Origin: Chryseobacterium antibioticum
GTDB lineage: Bacteria; Bacteroidota; Bacteroidia; Flavobacteriales; Weeksellaceae
Length of the DNA stretch: 64,000 nucleotides
Direction: 5' to 3'
Assembly: GCF_012927325.1 (NCBI RefSeq)
Contig: NZ_JABBGI010000009.1
Coordinates: 1-64,000, forward strand
The notes beneath the pieces are model-generated. The model ran no database searches. It worked only from the letters and a program-made list of their open reading frames with translations, and had not been told where the DNA came from. Below, one piece after another: positions 8,627 to 18,171 of this stretch (its first letter is position 1; every line of letters starts with the position of its first letter). The position numbers and the translations under genes were made by a program.

Positions 8627-9043
8627 ATGATGTCCAAACGTTGCAAATATGCTTTGAAAGCAATGGTTAGATTGGCAAGAAACTACAATCAGGGATTTTT
8701 GTCAACCGCTATTATTGCACAGGATGAGAATATTTCCAAAAAATTTTTAGAACAGATTCTTCTAGAACTGAAAAGAGCCAAGCTGGTCAACAGTAAACAG
8801 GGAACCGCCGGAGGGTACTATCTCCTGAAGTCACCTGATGAGGTTTCACTGGCCGACATCTACCGTATTTTTGAAGGGCCTATCGCTTTAACTCCATGTA
8901 TTTCTTTGAATTTTTATGAACCTTGCGATGATTGCGTCGATGAGGCAACATGCTATCTCAGAAATGAACTCATGATTGTCAGAGAAAAGACAAGAAAAAG
9001 CATGATGGAAGCTACCCTTACTTCCTTTATAAAAAACAGCTGA
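8627..9043 (+). CDS. Rrf2-family regulator, likely sulfur/cysteine regulator
   Basis: 138 residues. The winged helix spans residues 1-80 (CKYALKAMVRLARNY, then VNSKQGTAGGYYLLKSP), as in IscR/CymR proteins. A C-terminal cluster of cysteines, C91, C100, C103 and C109, could bind an Fe-S cluster. That would distinguish it from CymR, which lacks such cysteines. It directly precedes the sulfate reduction operon, whose promoter carries a dyad at 9062-9084. By position and family it is the probable controller of that operon; whether it senses cysteine metabolism or Fe-S status is open. The start could also be the second ATG three bases on. Confidence 0.85.
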   Translation: MMSKRCKYALKAMVRLARNYNQGFLSTAIIAQDENISKKFLEQILLELKRAKLVNSKQGTAGGYYLLKSPDEVSLADIYRIFEGPIALTPCISLNFYEPCDDCVDEATCYLRNELMIVREKTRKSMMEATLTSFIKNS

Positions 9044-9061
9044 AAATTTTTTTAATTTTTA

Positions 9062-9084
9062 TATCCTATTAATTTGGTAGGATA
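9062..9084. promoter_or_regulatory. Candidate Rrf2 operator overlapping the cys promoter
   Basis: TATCCTA at 9062-9068 and TAGGATA at 9078-9084 form a perfect 7-bp dyad with a 9-base spacer. The reverse strand of 9066-9080 reads CTACCAAATTAATAG. Thirteen of its 15 bases match CTACAAAATTAGTAG at 50729-50743, upstream of the SusCD locus. The dyad covers the -33 TTG of the cys promoter, as a repressor site would. Confidence 0.65.
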
Positions 9085-9105
9085 AGTGGGATTTATATAT
9101 ATTTG
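9074..9105 (+). promoter_or_regulatory. cys operon promoter
   Basis: TTG at 9074-9076 and TATATTTG at 9098-9105 with 21 bases between them fit the Bacteroidota consensus (TTG, 17-23 bases, TAnnTTTG). Transcription would begin about 15-18 bases before the cysH ATG at 9128. Confidence 0.65.
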
Positions 9106-9127
9106 CAGGAGTTAATTTCAACTACAA

Positions 9128-9841
9128 ATGGAAAATACCCTGAAAATAGAATTCGATGAATTGCTGGAAAAGGCCTCTGCAGGTGCTTTCAGTGATGATT
9201 TTTTGGAAGTTATTTCCAACAGGTTCCCTGGTGAAGTCATCTTTTCTACAAGCTTCAGTTATGAAGATCAGGTCGTCACTCATCTGATAAAAAACCTGAA
9301 TATTGATATTTTCACCCTCGATACGGGAAGACTTTTTGAGCAGACCTATGAAACCTGGACTTCCTCCAGAGCGTTTTTTAAAAAGAATATTAAGGCTTAT
9401 TATCCGGATCCGGAATCGCTGCAGCAATTTGTTTCAGAAAACGGACCCGACTCCTTCTATCAATCGGTAGAACAGAGAAAAGCCTGCTGCAATATCCGAA
9501 AGGTTATTCCTTTGAAAAAAGCACTTCACGGATATAAGGTTTGGATCACAGGCTTAAGGTCTGAACATTCCGCAGGCAGAAAAGAAATGCCGCAGCTGGA
9601 GTGGGACCCAGATCATCAGATCATCAAATTTCATCCCATCCTTCACTGGACTACAGAACAGGTGACAGACTATGTCAAAGCGAATCATCTTCCCTATAAT
9701 CATCTTCACAAAAAAGGATTTGTAAGCATAGGATGTGAACCCTGTACAAGAGCAATCAAAGAAGGAGAAGATTTCAGAGCAGGCCGCTGGTGGTGGGAAG
9801 ATGCCGATAAGAAAGAATGCGGCTTGCATGTTCATCAATAA
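9128..9841 (+). CDS. cysH: Assimilatory (phospho)adenylylsulfate reductase
   Basis: 237 residues. It reduces adenylyl-sulfate (or PAPS) to sulfite in the cytoplasm. It has the nucleotide-binding text STSFSYEDQ and the redox cysteine C231 in the ECGLH tail. The four 4Fe-4S ligands are C120-C121 and C203-x2-C206 (GCEPCTR). The CC/CxxC pattern marks the APS-reductase type. No APS kinase (cysC) lies in the operon, which agrees with direct use of APS. It is the first gene of the structural operon, 12 bases before cysD. Confidence 0.93.
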   Translation: MENTLKIEFDELLEKASAGAFSDDFLEVISNRFPGEVIFSTSFSYEDQVVTHLIKNLNIDIFTLDTGRLFEQTYETWTSSRAFFKKNIKAYYPDPESLQQFVSENGPDSFYQSVEQRKACCNIRKVIPLKKALHGYKVWITGLRSEHSAGRKEMPQLEWDPDHQIIKFHPILHWTTEQVTDYVKANHLPYNHLHKKGFVSIGCEPCTRAIKEGEDFRAGRWWWEDADKKECGLHVHQ

Positions 9842-9852
9842 AAAAATAAAAT

Positions 9853-10761
9853 ATGTCATTATATCATTTCAATTATTTAGATCAGTTAGAATCTGAATCC
9901 ATCTATATTTTAAGGGAAGTAGCAGGGCAGTTTGAGCGTCCGGCTTTACTGTTCAGCGGAGGAAAAGACAGTATTGTCCTTGCACATCTGGCCGCAAAAG
10001 CATTTCCTTATGGCAAGATTCCTTTCAAATTTGTTCATGTCGATACCGGGCACAACTTTCCGGAGGTTTTAAGCTTCAGAGATCAGCTGGCTGCAGAATT
10101 GGATGTAGAGCTGGTCGTAAGAAAAGTGGAAGATACCATTAACAAAAGAAAACTGACAGAACCTAAAGGTAAATTTCCAAGCCGGAACTGGTTGCAGACC
10201 TTTACCCTTCTCGACACGATTGAAGAATTCGAGTTTGATGCGTGCATCGGTGGAGCGCGAAGAGACGAAGAAAAAGCCCGTGCAAAAGAAAGAATATTCT
10301 CTGTTCGCGATGAATTCGGACAATGGGATCCAAAACTTCAGCGACCTGAGCTATGGAATATCTTTAACGGAAAAATTCATAAAGGAGAAAATGTGAGGGT
10401 GTTTCCAATCAGCAACTGGACAGAACTTGATATCTGGAACTATATCCGGAGAGAAAATATAGCACTGCCATCTATTTACTTTTCGCATGAAAGAGAAGTG
10501 GTAGACCTTAATGGACAGTGGATTGCAAATTCCGAGCATGCTGTTCTGGAGGAAGAAGATACTGTTATCATAAAAAGAATACGCTACCGCACCGTGGGTG
10601 ATATGACCTGCACGGCGGCAGTAGAATCGGAAGCAGCGACAGTAGATAGGGTAATTGAAGAGATCGTGGCTACCCGCATATCAGAAAGAGGTGAAACCAG
10701 AATTGATGACAGGGTAACCGAGGCGGCTATGGAAGATCGTAAAAAAGGCGGCTATTTCTGA
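9853..10761 (+). CDS. cysD: Sulfate adenylyltransferase subunit 2
   Basis: 302 residues, full length. This small subunit of ATP sulfurylase forms adenylyl-sulfate from ATP and sulfate with CysN. The PP-loop SGGKDS lies at residues 35-40. Other family signatures are IGGARRDEEKARAKER and the C-terminal RKKGGYF. A 131-base gap with an inverted repeat separates it from cysN. Confidence 0.95.
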   Translation: MSLYHFNYLDQLESESIYILREVAGQFERPALLFSGGKDSIVLAHLAAKAFPYGKIPFKFVHVDTGHNFPEVLSFRDQLAAELDVELVVRKVEDTINKRKLTEPKGKFPSRNWLQTFTLLDTIEEFEFDACIGGARRDEEKARAKERIFSVRDEFGQWDPKLQRPELWNIFNGKIHKGENVRVFPISNWTELDIWNYIRRENIALPSIYFSHEREVVDLNGQWIANSEHAVLEEEDTVIIKRIRYRTVGDMTCTAAVESEAATVDRVIEEIVATRISERGETRIDDRVTEAAMEDRKKGGYF

Positions 10762-10765
10762 TAGG

Positions 10766-10857
10766 TAATGAGCAATGAGTAATAAGCAATAATACAACTT
10801 GGAAAATAGTATCAGAGTACATATTCCTCATTATGTATTATTTATTGCTCATCATTA
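10766..10857. repeat. Imperfect inverted repeat between cysD and cysN
   Basis: Arms at 10766-10793 and 10830-10857 are built from AATGAGCAATGAGTAAT-like units and their complement. They could form a long hairpin in the cysDN transcript. It looks like an inserted copy of a dispersed intergenic repeat; the cysN reading frame extends upstream through it by chance. Confidence 0.55.
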
Positions 10858-10892
10858 ATCAATCATCATTAATCATTTATAACAAAAAACTC

Positions 10893-12131
10893 GTGGATAT
10901 ATTAAGATTTATAACAGCAGGAAGCGTAGATGACGGGAAAAGCACCCTCATCGGTAGACTGCTTTACGATAGCAAAAGCATTTTACAGGACCAATTGGAG
11001 GTTCTGGAAAAACACTCTAAAAACAAAAATGATGATGGGGTAGACCTGGCTCTTTTAACGGATGGGCTCCGTGCAGAAAGAGAGCAGGGAATCACGATTG
11101 ATGTCGCTTACAGATACTTTTCGACATCAAAAAGAAAATTTATTATTGCAGATGCTCCGGGGCATGTTCAGTACACCCGAAACATGATTACCGGAGCTTC
11201 TAATTCAGATCTTATGGTTATTCTCATTGATGCCCGTAAAGGAGTAATTGAGCAGACCAGAAGACATTCCATTATCGCATCATTGCTTAAGCTGAAAAAA
11301 GTAGCCGTTGCGATTAACAAAATGGATATGGTAGAATATTCAGAAAATGTTTTTGAAACCATAAAAGCAGATTATGCTAAAATGGCAGAAGGCCTGGGCT
11401 TAAACGATGTTACCTATTTCCCCATTTCCGCATTGAGAGGAGATAATATTGTTTCCTTGTCGTCCACTACAGAATGGTATCAGGGAAGTTCACTTCTTGA
11501 ATATTTGGAAGAAGTACAGCTTGATCAGGAGCAAAACAGAGGTAGCCGTTTTCAGGTACAATACGTCATCCGCCCTCAGACTGAAGAGCTACATGATTAC
11601 AGGGGTTATGCAGGGCAGATCATCAGTGGAAGTTTTCAGAAAGGGGATAAAATAGCCATACTTCCTGCGGGAATTGTTACTGAAATTGCATCCATAGAAG
11701 TGAATGGAGCTGAAGTTCAGGAAGCTTTTGAAGGACAGCCTGCCTTAATTCAAATCACAGAGGACATAGATATCAGCAGGGGAGATCTATTTGCTGTGGC
11801 AGAAGAACTTCCTACCGTTGAAAAAGAAGTGGAAGTGTTACTTTGCTGGCTTGATCACAAAGCCCTGTTACCGGGCAACAAATACCTGCTGCAACATCAT
11901 AGCAGACAGCTGAAGGCCGTGGTAAAACAGGTCGATTATAAGATCAATGTCAATACACTGGAACAGGAAACTGCAGAAGGAGAAGTAAAGCTTAACGAGA
12001 TTGCAAAAGTAACGATACGAACTGCGCAGCCTTTGGTATTTGATGATTTTATAAGTAATAAAAAAACGGGATCAGCGATTCTGGTTGATGAAACCTCTAA
12101 TGCTACCGTTGCAGCCTGTATAATTCAGTAG
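10893..12131 (+). CDS. cysN: Sulfate adenylyltransferase subunit 1 (GTPase)
   Basis: About 412 residues from a GTG at 10893. The frame continues upstream to an ATG at 10833, but that stretch lies in intergenic repeat DNA. The family normally begins (M)DILRFITAGSVDDGKST, which fits the GTG. It has the translation-factor GTPase motifs GSVDDGKST, DAPGH and NKMD, and the following beta-barrel domains. It drives APS synthesis by CysD through GTP hydrolysis. There is no C-terminal CysC kinase domain. The gene ends 3 bases before cysE. Confidence 0.93.
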   Translation: MDILRFITAGSVDDGKSTLIGRLLYDSKSILQDQLEVLEKHSKNKNDDGVDLALLTDGLRAEREQGITIDVAYRYFSTSKRKFIIADAPGHVQYTRNMITGASNSDLMVILIDARKGVIEQTRRHSIIASLLKLKKVAVAINKMDMVEYSENVFETIKADYAKMAEGLGLNDVTYFPISALRGDNIVSLSSTTEWYQGSSLLEYLEEVQLDQEQNRGSRFQVQYVIRPQTEELHDYRGYAGQIISGSFQKGDKIAILPAGIVTEIASIEVNGAEVQEAFEGQPALIQITEDIDISRGDLFAVAEELPTVEKEVEVLLCWLDHKALLPGNKYLLQHHSRQLKAVVKQVDYKINVNTLEQETAEGEVKLNEIAKVTIRTAQPLVFDDFISNKKTGSAILVDETSNATVAACIIQ

Positions 12132-12134
12132 ACG

Positions 12135-12965
12135 ATGAAAGTGCCGGATCATTTTATAAAGAAAATTCTTGAAAAAAAGAAGACCAGTTCCCGGGGATTC
12201 TTTGATACGAGGAAGATGGAAGGTTTTGTAAATCAGCTGTATCATATTTTGTTTCTTTCACAGGGTTTAAATACTGAAGATCAGATTAATATAGAGTTCG
12301 GTGAATTGCACAAAATTCTTTTTGATTTGGTTAAAAATACATCAAAGGATGGGGTGTTTGCTGAAAAGCAGACCGATGATTTCTTTCTTGCATTGCCGGA
12401 TCTTTACAATACACTGATCCTGGATGCTGAATCTATTTTAGAATTTGATCCGGCGACAGAATCCCTGGAAGAAATACTCCTCGCATATCCGGGCTTTTTT
12501 GCGACGTATGTGTATAGGATTTCCCATCAGCTTTGGATTCAAAAAATAAAAATCCTGCCTCGTGTGATCTCAGAATATGCACACAGCAGAACAGGAATAG
12601 ACATTCATCCCGGGGCAATCATTGGAGAACATTTCTTTATTGATCATGGAACAGGAATTGTCATCGGGGAAACGACTGTCATTGGGAATCATGTGAAACT
12701 GTATCAGGGCGTAACCCTTGGAGCGTTACATGTTTCAAAGGATAAAGCCAATGAAAAAAGACATCCGAATATTGAAGACCATGTTATTATCTATTCCGGA
12801 GCCACCATTCTGGGAGGGAATACAACTATAGGCAGAGAAAGCATCATTGGTGGAAACGTATGGATCACCCAGGATGTTCCTTCCGGTTCTCTGGTCTATC
12901 ATAAAAGTGAAATAAAAATAAAAGATAACGGAACCCTTCCCGAATCTTTAACATTTGTGATTTAA
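12135..12965 (+). CDS. cysE: Serine O-acetyltransferase
   Basis: 276 residues. It makes O-acetylserine, the carbon acceptor for sulfide. The N-terminal half is helical. From about residue 155 there is a left-handed beta helix of hexapeptide repeats (GIDIHPGAIIGEHFFIDHG, GIVIGETTVIG, YQGVTLGA) with the catalytic histidine region typical of the family. It lies directly between cysN and cysteine synthase. Confidence 0.92.
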   Translation: MKVPDHFIKKILEKKKTSSRGFFDTRKMEGFVNQLYHILFLSQGLNTEDQINIEFGELHKILFDLVKNTSKDGVFAEKQTDDFFLALPDLYNTLILDAESILEFDPATESLEEILLAYPGFFATYVYRISHQLWIQKIKILPRVISEYAHSRTGIDIHPGAIIGEHFFIDHGTGIVIGETTVIGNHVKLYQGVTLGALHVSKDKANEKRHPNIEDHVIIYSGATILGGNTTIGRESIIGGNVWITQDVPSGSLVYHKSEIKIKDNGTLPESLTFVI

Positions 12966-12998
12966 AAGCAACAAAAAACAACATAAAATTGAGTCGGT

Positions 12999-13910
12999 AT
13001 GAAGTTCCAAAACACACTAGAAACCATCGGAAATACCCCGGTCGTAAAAATTAATAAACTCTTCGGTACAGAAAATGAAATCTGGATCAAACTTGAGAAA
13101 GCCAATCCCGGGGGAAGCATCAAAGACAGAATTGCTTTAAGCATGATTGAAGATGCTGAAGGTAAAGGATTATTGAACAAAGACAGCGTTATTATAGAAC
13201 CTACCAGCGGAAATACAGGTATTGGACTTGCTCTGGTAGCGGCTGTAAAAAACTATAAGCTGATTCTCGTGATGCCGGAAAGTATGAGTTTGGAACGCCG
13301 GAAAATTATGGAATCTTATGGAGCAGAATTCGTCCTCACCCCAAGGGAAAAAGGAATGAAAGGAGCGATTGAAAAAGCAGAGGAACTGGCGAAAGAAACC
13401 CCCAATTCATGGATTCCTAGACAGTTTGACAATCCCGCGAATGTGAAAGTGCACATTGAAACCACCGCTCAGGAAATCCTGAAAGACTTTCCCGAAGGAT
13501 TAGACTACCTGATTACAGGGGTAGGAACCGGAGGTCATATCACAGGAATTGCACAGGTGCTGAAACAGAAATTTCCCAATATCAAAGTGATTGCGGTAGA
13601 GCCAGAATTATCTCCCGTACTGAGTGGCGGATCTCCAGCTCCGCATCCTCTGCAGGGTCTGGGAGCCGGATTTGTCCCTTCGATACTTGATACCGGAATC
13701 CTTGATGAAATTGTACAGATCAATAAAGAAGAAGCTTATGAATTGACTAAGGAAGCCGCAAAAAAAGAAGGGCTTTTCGTAGGAATTTCTACCGGAGCGG
13801 CTTTGGCTGCAGTCGCTAAAAAACTTCCTGAAATTCCCGCCGGATCTACCATTCTGACTATAAATTACGACACAGGCGAAAGATACCTGTCCATCGAAGG
13901 ACTGTTCTAG
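12999..13910 (+). CDS. cysK: Cysteine synthase (O-acetylserine sulfhydrylase)
   Basis: 303 residues, a fold type II PLP enzyme that joins sulfide to O-acetylserine. The PLP lysine is K42 in NPGGSIKDR. The substrate loop [12 protein letters not shown] and phosphate-binding [10 protein letters not shown] are present. It could equally be called cysM; the length and adjacent cysE favour the A type. Part of the same rightward operon. Confidence 0.93.
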   Translation: MKFQNTLETIGNTPVVKINKLFGTENEIWIKLEKANPGGSIKDRIALSMIEDAEGKGLLNKDSVIIEPTSGNTGIGLALVAAVKNYKLILVMPESMSLERRKIMESYGAEFVLTPREKGMKGAIEKAEELAKETPNSWIPRQFDNPANVKVHIETTAQEILKDFPEGLDYLITGVGTGGHITGIAQVLKQKFPNIKVIAVEPELSPVLSGGSPAPHPLQGLGAGFVPSILDTGILDEIVQINKEEAYELTKEAAKKEGLFVGISTGAALAAVAKKLPEIPAGSTILTINYDTGERYLSIEGLF

Positions 13911-13934
13911 AGACCACTAATAAGAAGATTTAAA

Positions 13935-14780
13935 ATGAAAGAATTAAATAATACACCAAAGGTTTACCTTGTCGGTGCAGGACCTGGCGACCCTGATCTG
14001 ATCACTGTAAAAGCTGTAAAAGCCATTGCCGCTGCCGATATCATCTTATGTGATCGTCTCGTAAGTCATGAAATAATAGACCGTTACGCGAATAAAAAGA
14101 CCGAAATCATATATGTAGGAAAAGAATGCAGTAAAAATGCCTCTACGCCTCAGGCTCACATCAATACCCTGATTGTAGATTACGCTTCTCAGGGAAAAAC
14201 AGTGGTAAGACTTAAAGGTGGAGATATCTCCTTTTTTTCCAATGTCTTAGACGAATTGAAAGCATTGAAAGAGCATCATATAGCATTCGAAATCATCCCT
14301 GGAATTACAGCGGCCTCAGGAGCGGCGGCGTATGCGGGAATACCTCTAACAGCCAGAGGATATGCTACCTCCGTACGTTTTCTGACCTATTATAAAAAGG
14401 AAATTCTTAGTGATGCCTATTGGAAAGAGCTTGGAACATCCGATGACACCCTTGTTTTTTATATGTCTAAAGGAAACCTCAATGGTCTGGTAGAGAAATT
14501 TTTAGCATTGGGTACATCTGACGATAAAAAAATTGCGGTTATAGAGCAGGCGACAACGCCTTATCAGAAAGTGTACACGTCTTCTTTGGAAGATTTCCAT
14601 CGAGACCTTGGAGACAAAGACTTTGTATCTCCGTCACTAGTGGTGATAGGAAAAGTAGTTAACCTGCACGATGAGTTTTCCTGGTTGGAAACACCTACAC
14701 AGGAAGGGATTTATTTCAAATCTGTAACGAACGGAACCTTAGTCTCCAACCCTCAAAATATATTAGAATATGCTGTCTGA
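13935..14780 (+). CDS. cobA: Uroporphyrinogen-III C-methyltransferase
   Basis: 281 residues. It adds two methyl groups to uroporphyrinogen III to give precorrin-2, the first step toward siroheme for CysI. Signatures are VYLVGAGPGDPDLITVKA at the start, VVRLKGGDISFF, and PGITAASGAAAYAGIPLT. It lacks the dehydrogenase/ferrochelatase half found in CysG; that half is supplied by the fused gene at 21171-22697. It overlaps cysJ by 11 bases. A C-terminal tail of about 30 residues is not part of the core domain. Confidence 0.92.
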   Translation: MKELNNTPKVYLVGAGPGDPDLITVKAVKAIAAADIILCDRLVSHEIIDRYANKKTEIIYVGKECSKNASTPQAHINTLIVDYASQGKTVVRLKGGDISFFSNVLDELKALKEHHIAFEIIPGITAASGAAAYAGIPLTARGYATSVRFLTYYKKEILSDAYWKELGTSDDTLVFYMSKGNLNGLVEKFLALGTSDDKKIAVIEQATTPYQKVYTSSLEDFHRDLGDKDFVSPSLVVIGKVVNLHDEFSWLETPTQEGIYFKSVTNGTLVSNPQNILEYAV

Positions 14781-16476
14781 AACTAAATTAAAAGCTCTCA
14801 AAGAAATATCAGGTGGTTTTTCAAGAGATGAAGCCGTCTGGGCCAGTGGCTTTCTGGCGGGTCTTGCAGAGCACTCTTCTTCGGCAGAGGCTTTTCCCCC
14901 GGAAATCACTACCGAAAGTATTTCTCCAAAGAAAATGACTCTGGCCTATGGTACCGAAACTGGAAACAGTAAGAAACTCGCGGTAGAACTTGCCGGAATC
15001 ATCAAGAAAAAAGGAGTGCAGGTAAAACTGGCAGATCTTTCCCAATACAAACCAAAAGATCTGGCTAAAGAAGATTTGTTCTTCATCATTATCAGCACTC
15101 AGGGAGAAGGAGATCCACCCATTCTTGCGAAGAAATTTTATGATCATATTCACGAAAATGATTTGAACATCAATCATTTGAAATTTGGAGTTCTTGCTCT
15201 CGGAGACAGCAGCTATCCCTTATTCTGCAAAACAGGGGAAGACATCGATTTCCGTTTTGAAGTGCTTGGTGCACAACGAATCCTTCCTCTGAAAAAATGT
15301 GATATCGATTATGAACAGGAAGCTCACACCTGGGCAGAACATATCCTGGATGTCGTTAATAAAACAAAAGAAAGCAGCCAGAAAAGTACGGCATCTCCAA
15401 AAATATCGACAGGAAGAAAAAAATACCAGGGAAAGATTTCAACAATCATCAATCTCAACGATATAGGTTCCGACAAAGAAACATACCACATAGAAATAGA
15501 AACGGAAGAACCCCTTGTTTACAATCCGGGTGATGCATTGGGCGTTATAGCCTTCAATTCAAAAGATGACGTGGAGGAAATAATTAATTTGACAGGAATT
15601 GACCCTGAAAAGCAGATTAAAACTCCAAAAATTACGGCCAGCGCAGAAGAATTGCTATATAAACATCTTAATATCAGTTATCTGCTTAAAACAACAGTTA
15701 TTCAGTATGCAGAAATTACAGGGCATCCTATTCCTGAAGTAAGATTAAGCCTTCTGGATTTGCTGAGAATCTATCCGGTAAAAAATGCTGATGAATTTGA
15801 ACAGGTTATTACCGTTTTAACAGGCCAGTCGCCACGTTTATACTCTGTTTCTTCATCCCTGGAAGCTCACGGCGATACCGAAATTCATATCACAGTGACC
15901 AAATCTGAGTTTTTCATTCATGATAAAAAACAAAACGGATTGTGCAGCGGTTTCCTGGCTGAATTTAAGGAAGGAGAAACCATTGAATTTTATATTCAGG
16001 AAGCTAAACATTTCAGACTTCCCAAGCCGGATAAAGATATCATTATGATTGGTCCCGGAACGGGTATTGCGCCTTTCAGGTCTTTTCTTTACGAACGGGA
16101 TGCTGTAGGAGCAGAGGGAAGAAACTGGCTCTTTTTCGGAGACCGGACTTTTGTTTCAGATTTCCTTTATCAGGCCGAACTTCAGGATTTTCTGAAAACA
16201 GGGACTTTGACCCATCTGGATCTTGCCTTTTCCAGAGATACCGAGGAAAAAATATATGTACAGCACAGACTGGAGCAAAAAGCCCAGGAAGTATATCACT
16301 GGCTGGAAAGCGGAGCATCACTTTACGTTTGCGGAGCCAGAGAACCCATGAGTAAAGATGTGGAGAAAACTATTCTGAACATTATTCAGGATAAAGGAAA
16401 ACATAGCTTGGAGGAAGCTCAGGGATATCTCGAAGAACTGGAGCTCAGTGGCAGATACGTAAAAGATGTGTATTAA
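14770..16476 (+). CDS. cysJ: Sulfite reductase flavoprotein (diflavin reductase)
   Basis: 568 residues. It passes electrons from NADPH through FAD and FMN to the sulfite reductase hemoprotein. A flavodoxin domain covers residues about 55-190 (YGTETGNSKKLAVELA). An FAD-binding and NADP domain covers about 215-568 (RLYSVSSSLE, IGPGTGIAPFRSFLYER, YVCGAREPMSKDV), ending in the conserved GRYVKDVY. It lies 8 bases before cysI. Confidence 0.93.
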   Translation: MLSETKLKALKEISGGFSRDEAVWASGFLAGLAEHSSSAEAFPPEITTESISPKKMTLAYGTETGNSKKLAVELAGIIKKKGVQVKLADLSQYKPKDLAKEDLFFIIISTQGEGDPPILAKKFYDHIHENDLNINHLKFGVLALGDSSYPLFCKTGEDIDFRFEVLGAQRILPLKKCDIDYEQEAHTWAEHILDVVNKTKESSQKSTASPKISTGRKKYQGKISTIINLNDIGSDKETYHIEIETEEPLVYNPGDALGVIAFNSKDDVEEIINLTGIDPEKQIKTPKITASAEELLYKHLNISYLLKTTVIQYAEITGHPIPEVRLSLLDLLRIYPVKNADEFEQVITVLTGQSPRLYSVSSSLEAHGDTEIHITVTKSEFFIHDKKQNGLCSGFLAEFKEGETIEFYIQEAKHFRLPKPDKDIIMIGPGTGIAPFRSFLYERDAVGAEGRNWLFFGDRTFVSDFLYQAELQDFLKTGTLTHLDLAFSRDTEEKIYVQHRLEQKAQEVYHWLESGASLYVCGAREPMSKDVEKTILNIIQDKGKHSLEEAQGYLEELELSGRYVKDVY

Positions 16477-16483
16477 ATTGTAA

Positions 16484-18166
16484 ATGAAGAATATGACAGA
16501 TAAGAATAACCTTTCGCCAGTAGAAAGAATAAAAACAAATAGTAATGGACTTCGGGGAACTTTAAAAGAAAGCCTTTTAGACGACTTTACCGGAGCCATT
16601 AGAGAAGATGACCAAACCCTCATCAAGTTCCATGGAATGTACCAGCAGGACGACAGGGACAGACGGGAAGAAAGAGTGTCCAAAAAACTGGAATGGCTGT
16701 ATTCGTATATGATCCGGTTGAGACTTCCGGGAGGATTTTTAACTTCTGAACAATGGGCGGGGCTTCATGAAATTGCAGAAAACCACTCTACGGGAGTGAT
16801 CAAAATTACCACCCGACAGACCATTCAGCTGCATGGAATTTTGAAATCTCATGTGAAACCTACCATCCGGGACTTCAATCTTCAGCACCTGGATTCAATT
16901 GCGGCATGTGGTGATGTGAACAGAAATGTAACCTGTACCTCAAACCCTTCCGAATCACCATTGCATCAGGAGATCTATGAATTAGCAGGAAAGATCAGTG
17001 AAATGTGTCTTCCGAAAACAAAATCTTATTATGATCTGTGGATCGATGATGAATTGGCTATTGACAGAAAAACAGAAGAAGATCCTCTGTATCAGGACCG
17101 ATATCTCCCAAGAAAACTGAAAATTGGAATTGCCATTCCTCCCAATAATGATGTAGATGTTTTTATTAATGATATTGCTCTGATTGCCATTATTGAAAAT
17201 GACAAAATCGTCGGTTATAATATCGCGGTAGGAGGAGGACTTGGTGCCACCCACGGAAATGATGCCACCTATGCGCGTCTGGCATCTCTTTTAGGTTTCG
17301 TAGACACAGAAGAAAAAGTGCTGAAAGCGGTGTATGAAATTATTACGGTACAGCGTGATTTTGGAAACAGAAGCGACAGAAAATTGTCAAGATTAAAATA
17401 CACAATCGATAAGCTCGGCATCGAAGGATACAGAAGTGAAGTTGAAAAAAGATGTGGCTTTACCTTTGAACCTGCCCGGGAATTTAAGTTTGAACAGAGA
17501 AAAGACCGCTACGGCTGGGTGCAGAATCATGAAGGGAAGTGGTTTTATACAGTTTTTGTAGAGCATGGAAGAATCCTTGATATAGACGGCTATCCTTTAA
17601 AATCTGGATTGTTAAAAATAGCAGAAACGGGAAACGTGAATTTCCGGTTCACCTGCAATCAGAATCTTATTCTTTCCGATATTCTGGAAAAAGATAAAGC
17701 TGAAATTGAGAATCTCCTTAAAGAGCATGGAATTTCAACATATACGGATGAGGTCAGCGCACTGCGTAAAAACTCTGTGGCCTGTGTCGCATTAAATACA
17801 TGTTCACTGGCTTTAGCAGAAGGCCAGCGCTATTTACCTGTTTTAGTCACGAAAATAGAACCTGTGCTGGAAAAATACGGACTTCAGAACGAAGATATTA
17901 CCATCAGAATGACCGGCTGCCCGAACGGCTGCGGAAGATCACCGAATGCGGAGATCGGTCTGGTAGGAACTGCTTACGGGAAATACAACCTTCATATCGG
18001 AGGTGACAGACTGGGAATGCGCCTCAATACAAAATTTAAGGAAAATATTGGAGAAGAAGAAATCCTCGAAACCCTGGATGAACTTTTTGGAATCTATTCG
18101 GAAGGCAGGCATTCAGAAGAAACCTTCGGTGATTTCTCCTATCGATATCTACAAACCATAAAATAA
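16484..18166 (+). CDS. cysI: Sulfite reductase hemoprotein (siroheme/4Fe-4S)
   Basis: 560 residues. It reduces sulfite to sulfide by six electrons. It has the duplicated nitrite/sulfite reductase fold. The 4Fe-4S/siroheme ligands are the Cys pairs in ACVALNTCSLALAEGQRYLP and TGCPNGCGRSPNAEIGLVG. The arginine-rich substrate loop TTRQTIQLHGIL is present. Partner of CysJ. An internal ATG nine bases downstream is an alternative start. Confidence 0.94.
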   Translation: MKNMTDKNNLSPVERIKTNSNGLRGTLKESLLDDFTGAIREDDQTLIKFHGMYQQDDRDRREERVSKKLEWLYSYMIRLRLPGGFLTSEQWAGLHEIAENHSTGVIKITTRQTIQLHGILKSHVKPTIRDFNLQHLDSIAACGDVNRNVTCTSNPSESPLHQEIYELAGKISEMCLPKTKSYYDLWIDDELAIDRKTEEDPLYQDRYLPRKLKIGIAIPPNNDVDVFINDIALIAIIENDKIVGYNIAVGGGLGATHGNDATYARLASLLGFVDTEEKVLKAVYEIITVQRDFGNRSDRKLSRLKYTIDKLGIEGYRSEVEKRCGFTFEPAREFKFEQRKDRYGWVQNHEGKWFYTVFVEHGRILDIDGYPLKSGLLKIAETGNVNFRFTCNQNLILSDILEKDKAEIENLLKEHGISTYTDEVSALRKNSVACVALNTCSLALAEGQRYLPVLVTKIEPVLEKYGLQNEDITIRMTGCPNGCGRSPNAEIGLVGTAYGKYNLHIGGDRLGMRLNTKFKENIGEEEILETLDELFGIYSEGRHSEETFGDFSYRYLQTIK

Positions 18167-18171
18167 AGATC

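Noticed and set aside
10833..10892. 20-codon N-terminal extension of cysN from the upstream ATG
   Set aside because: The extension is translated intergenic repeat; the family N-terminus begins at the GTG at 10893.
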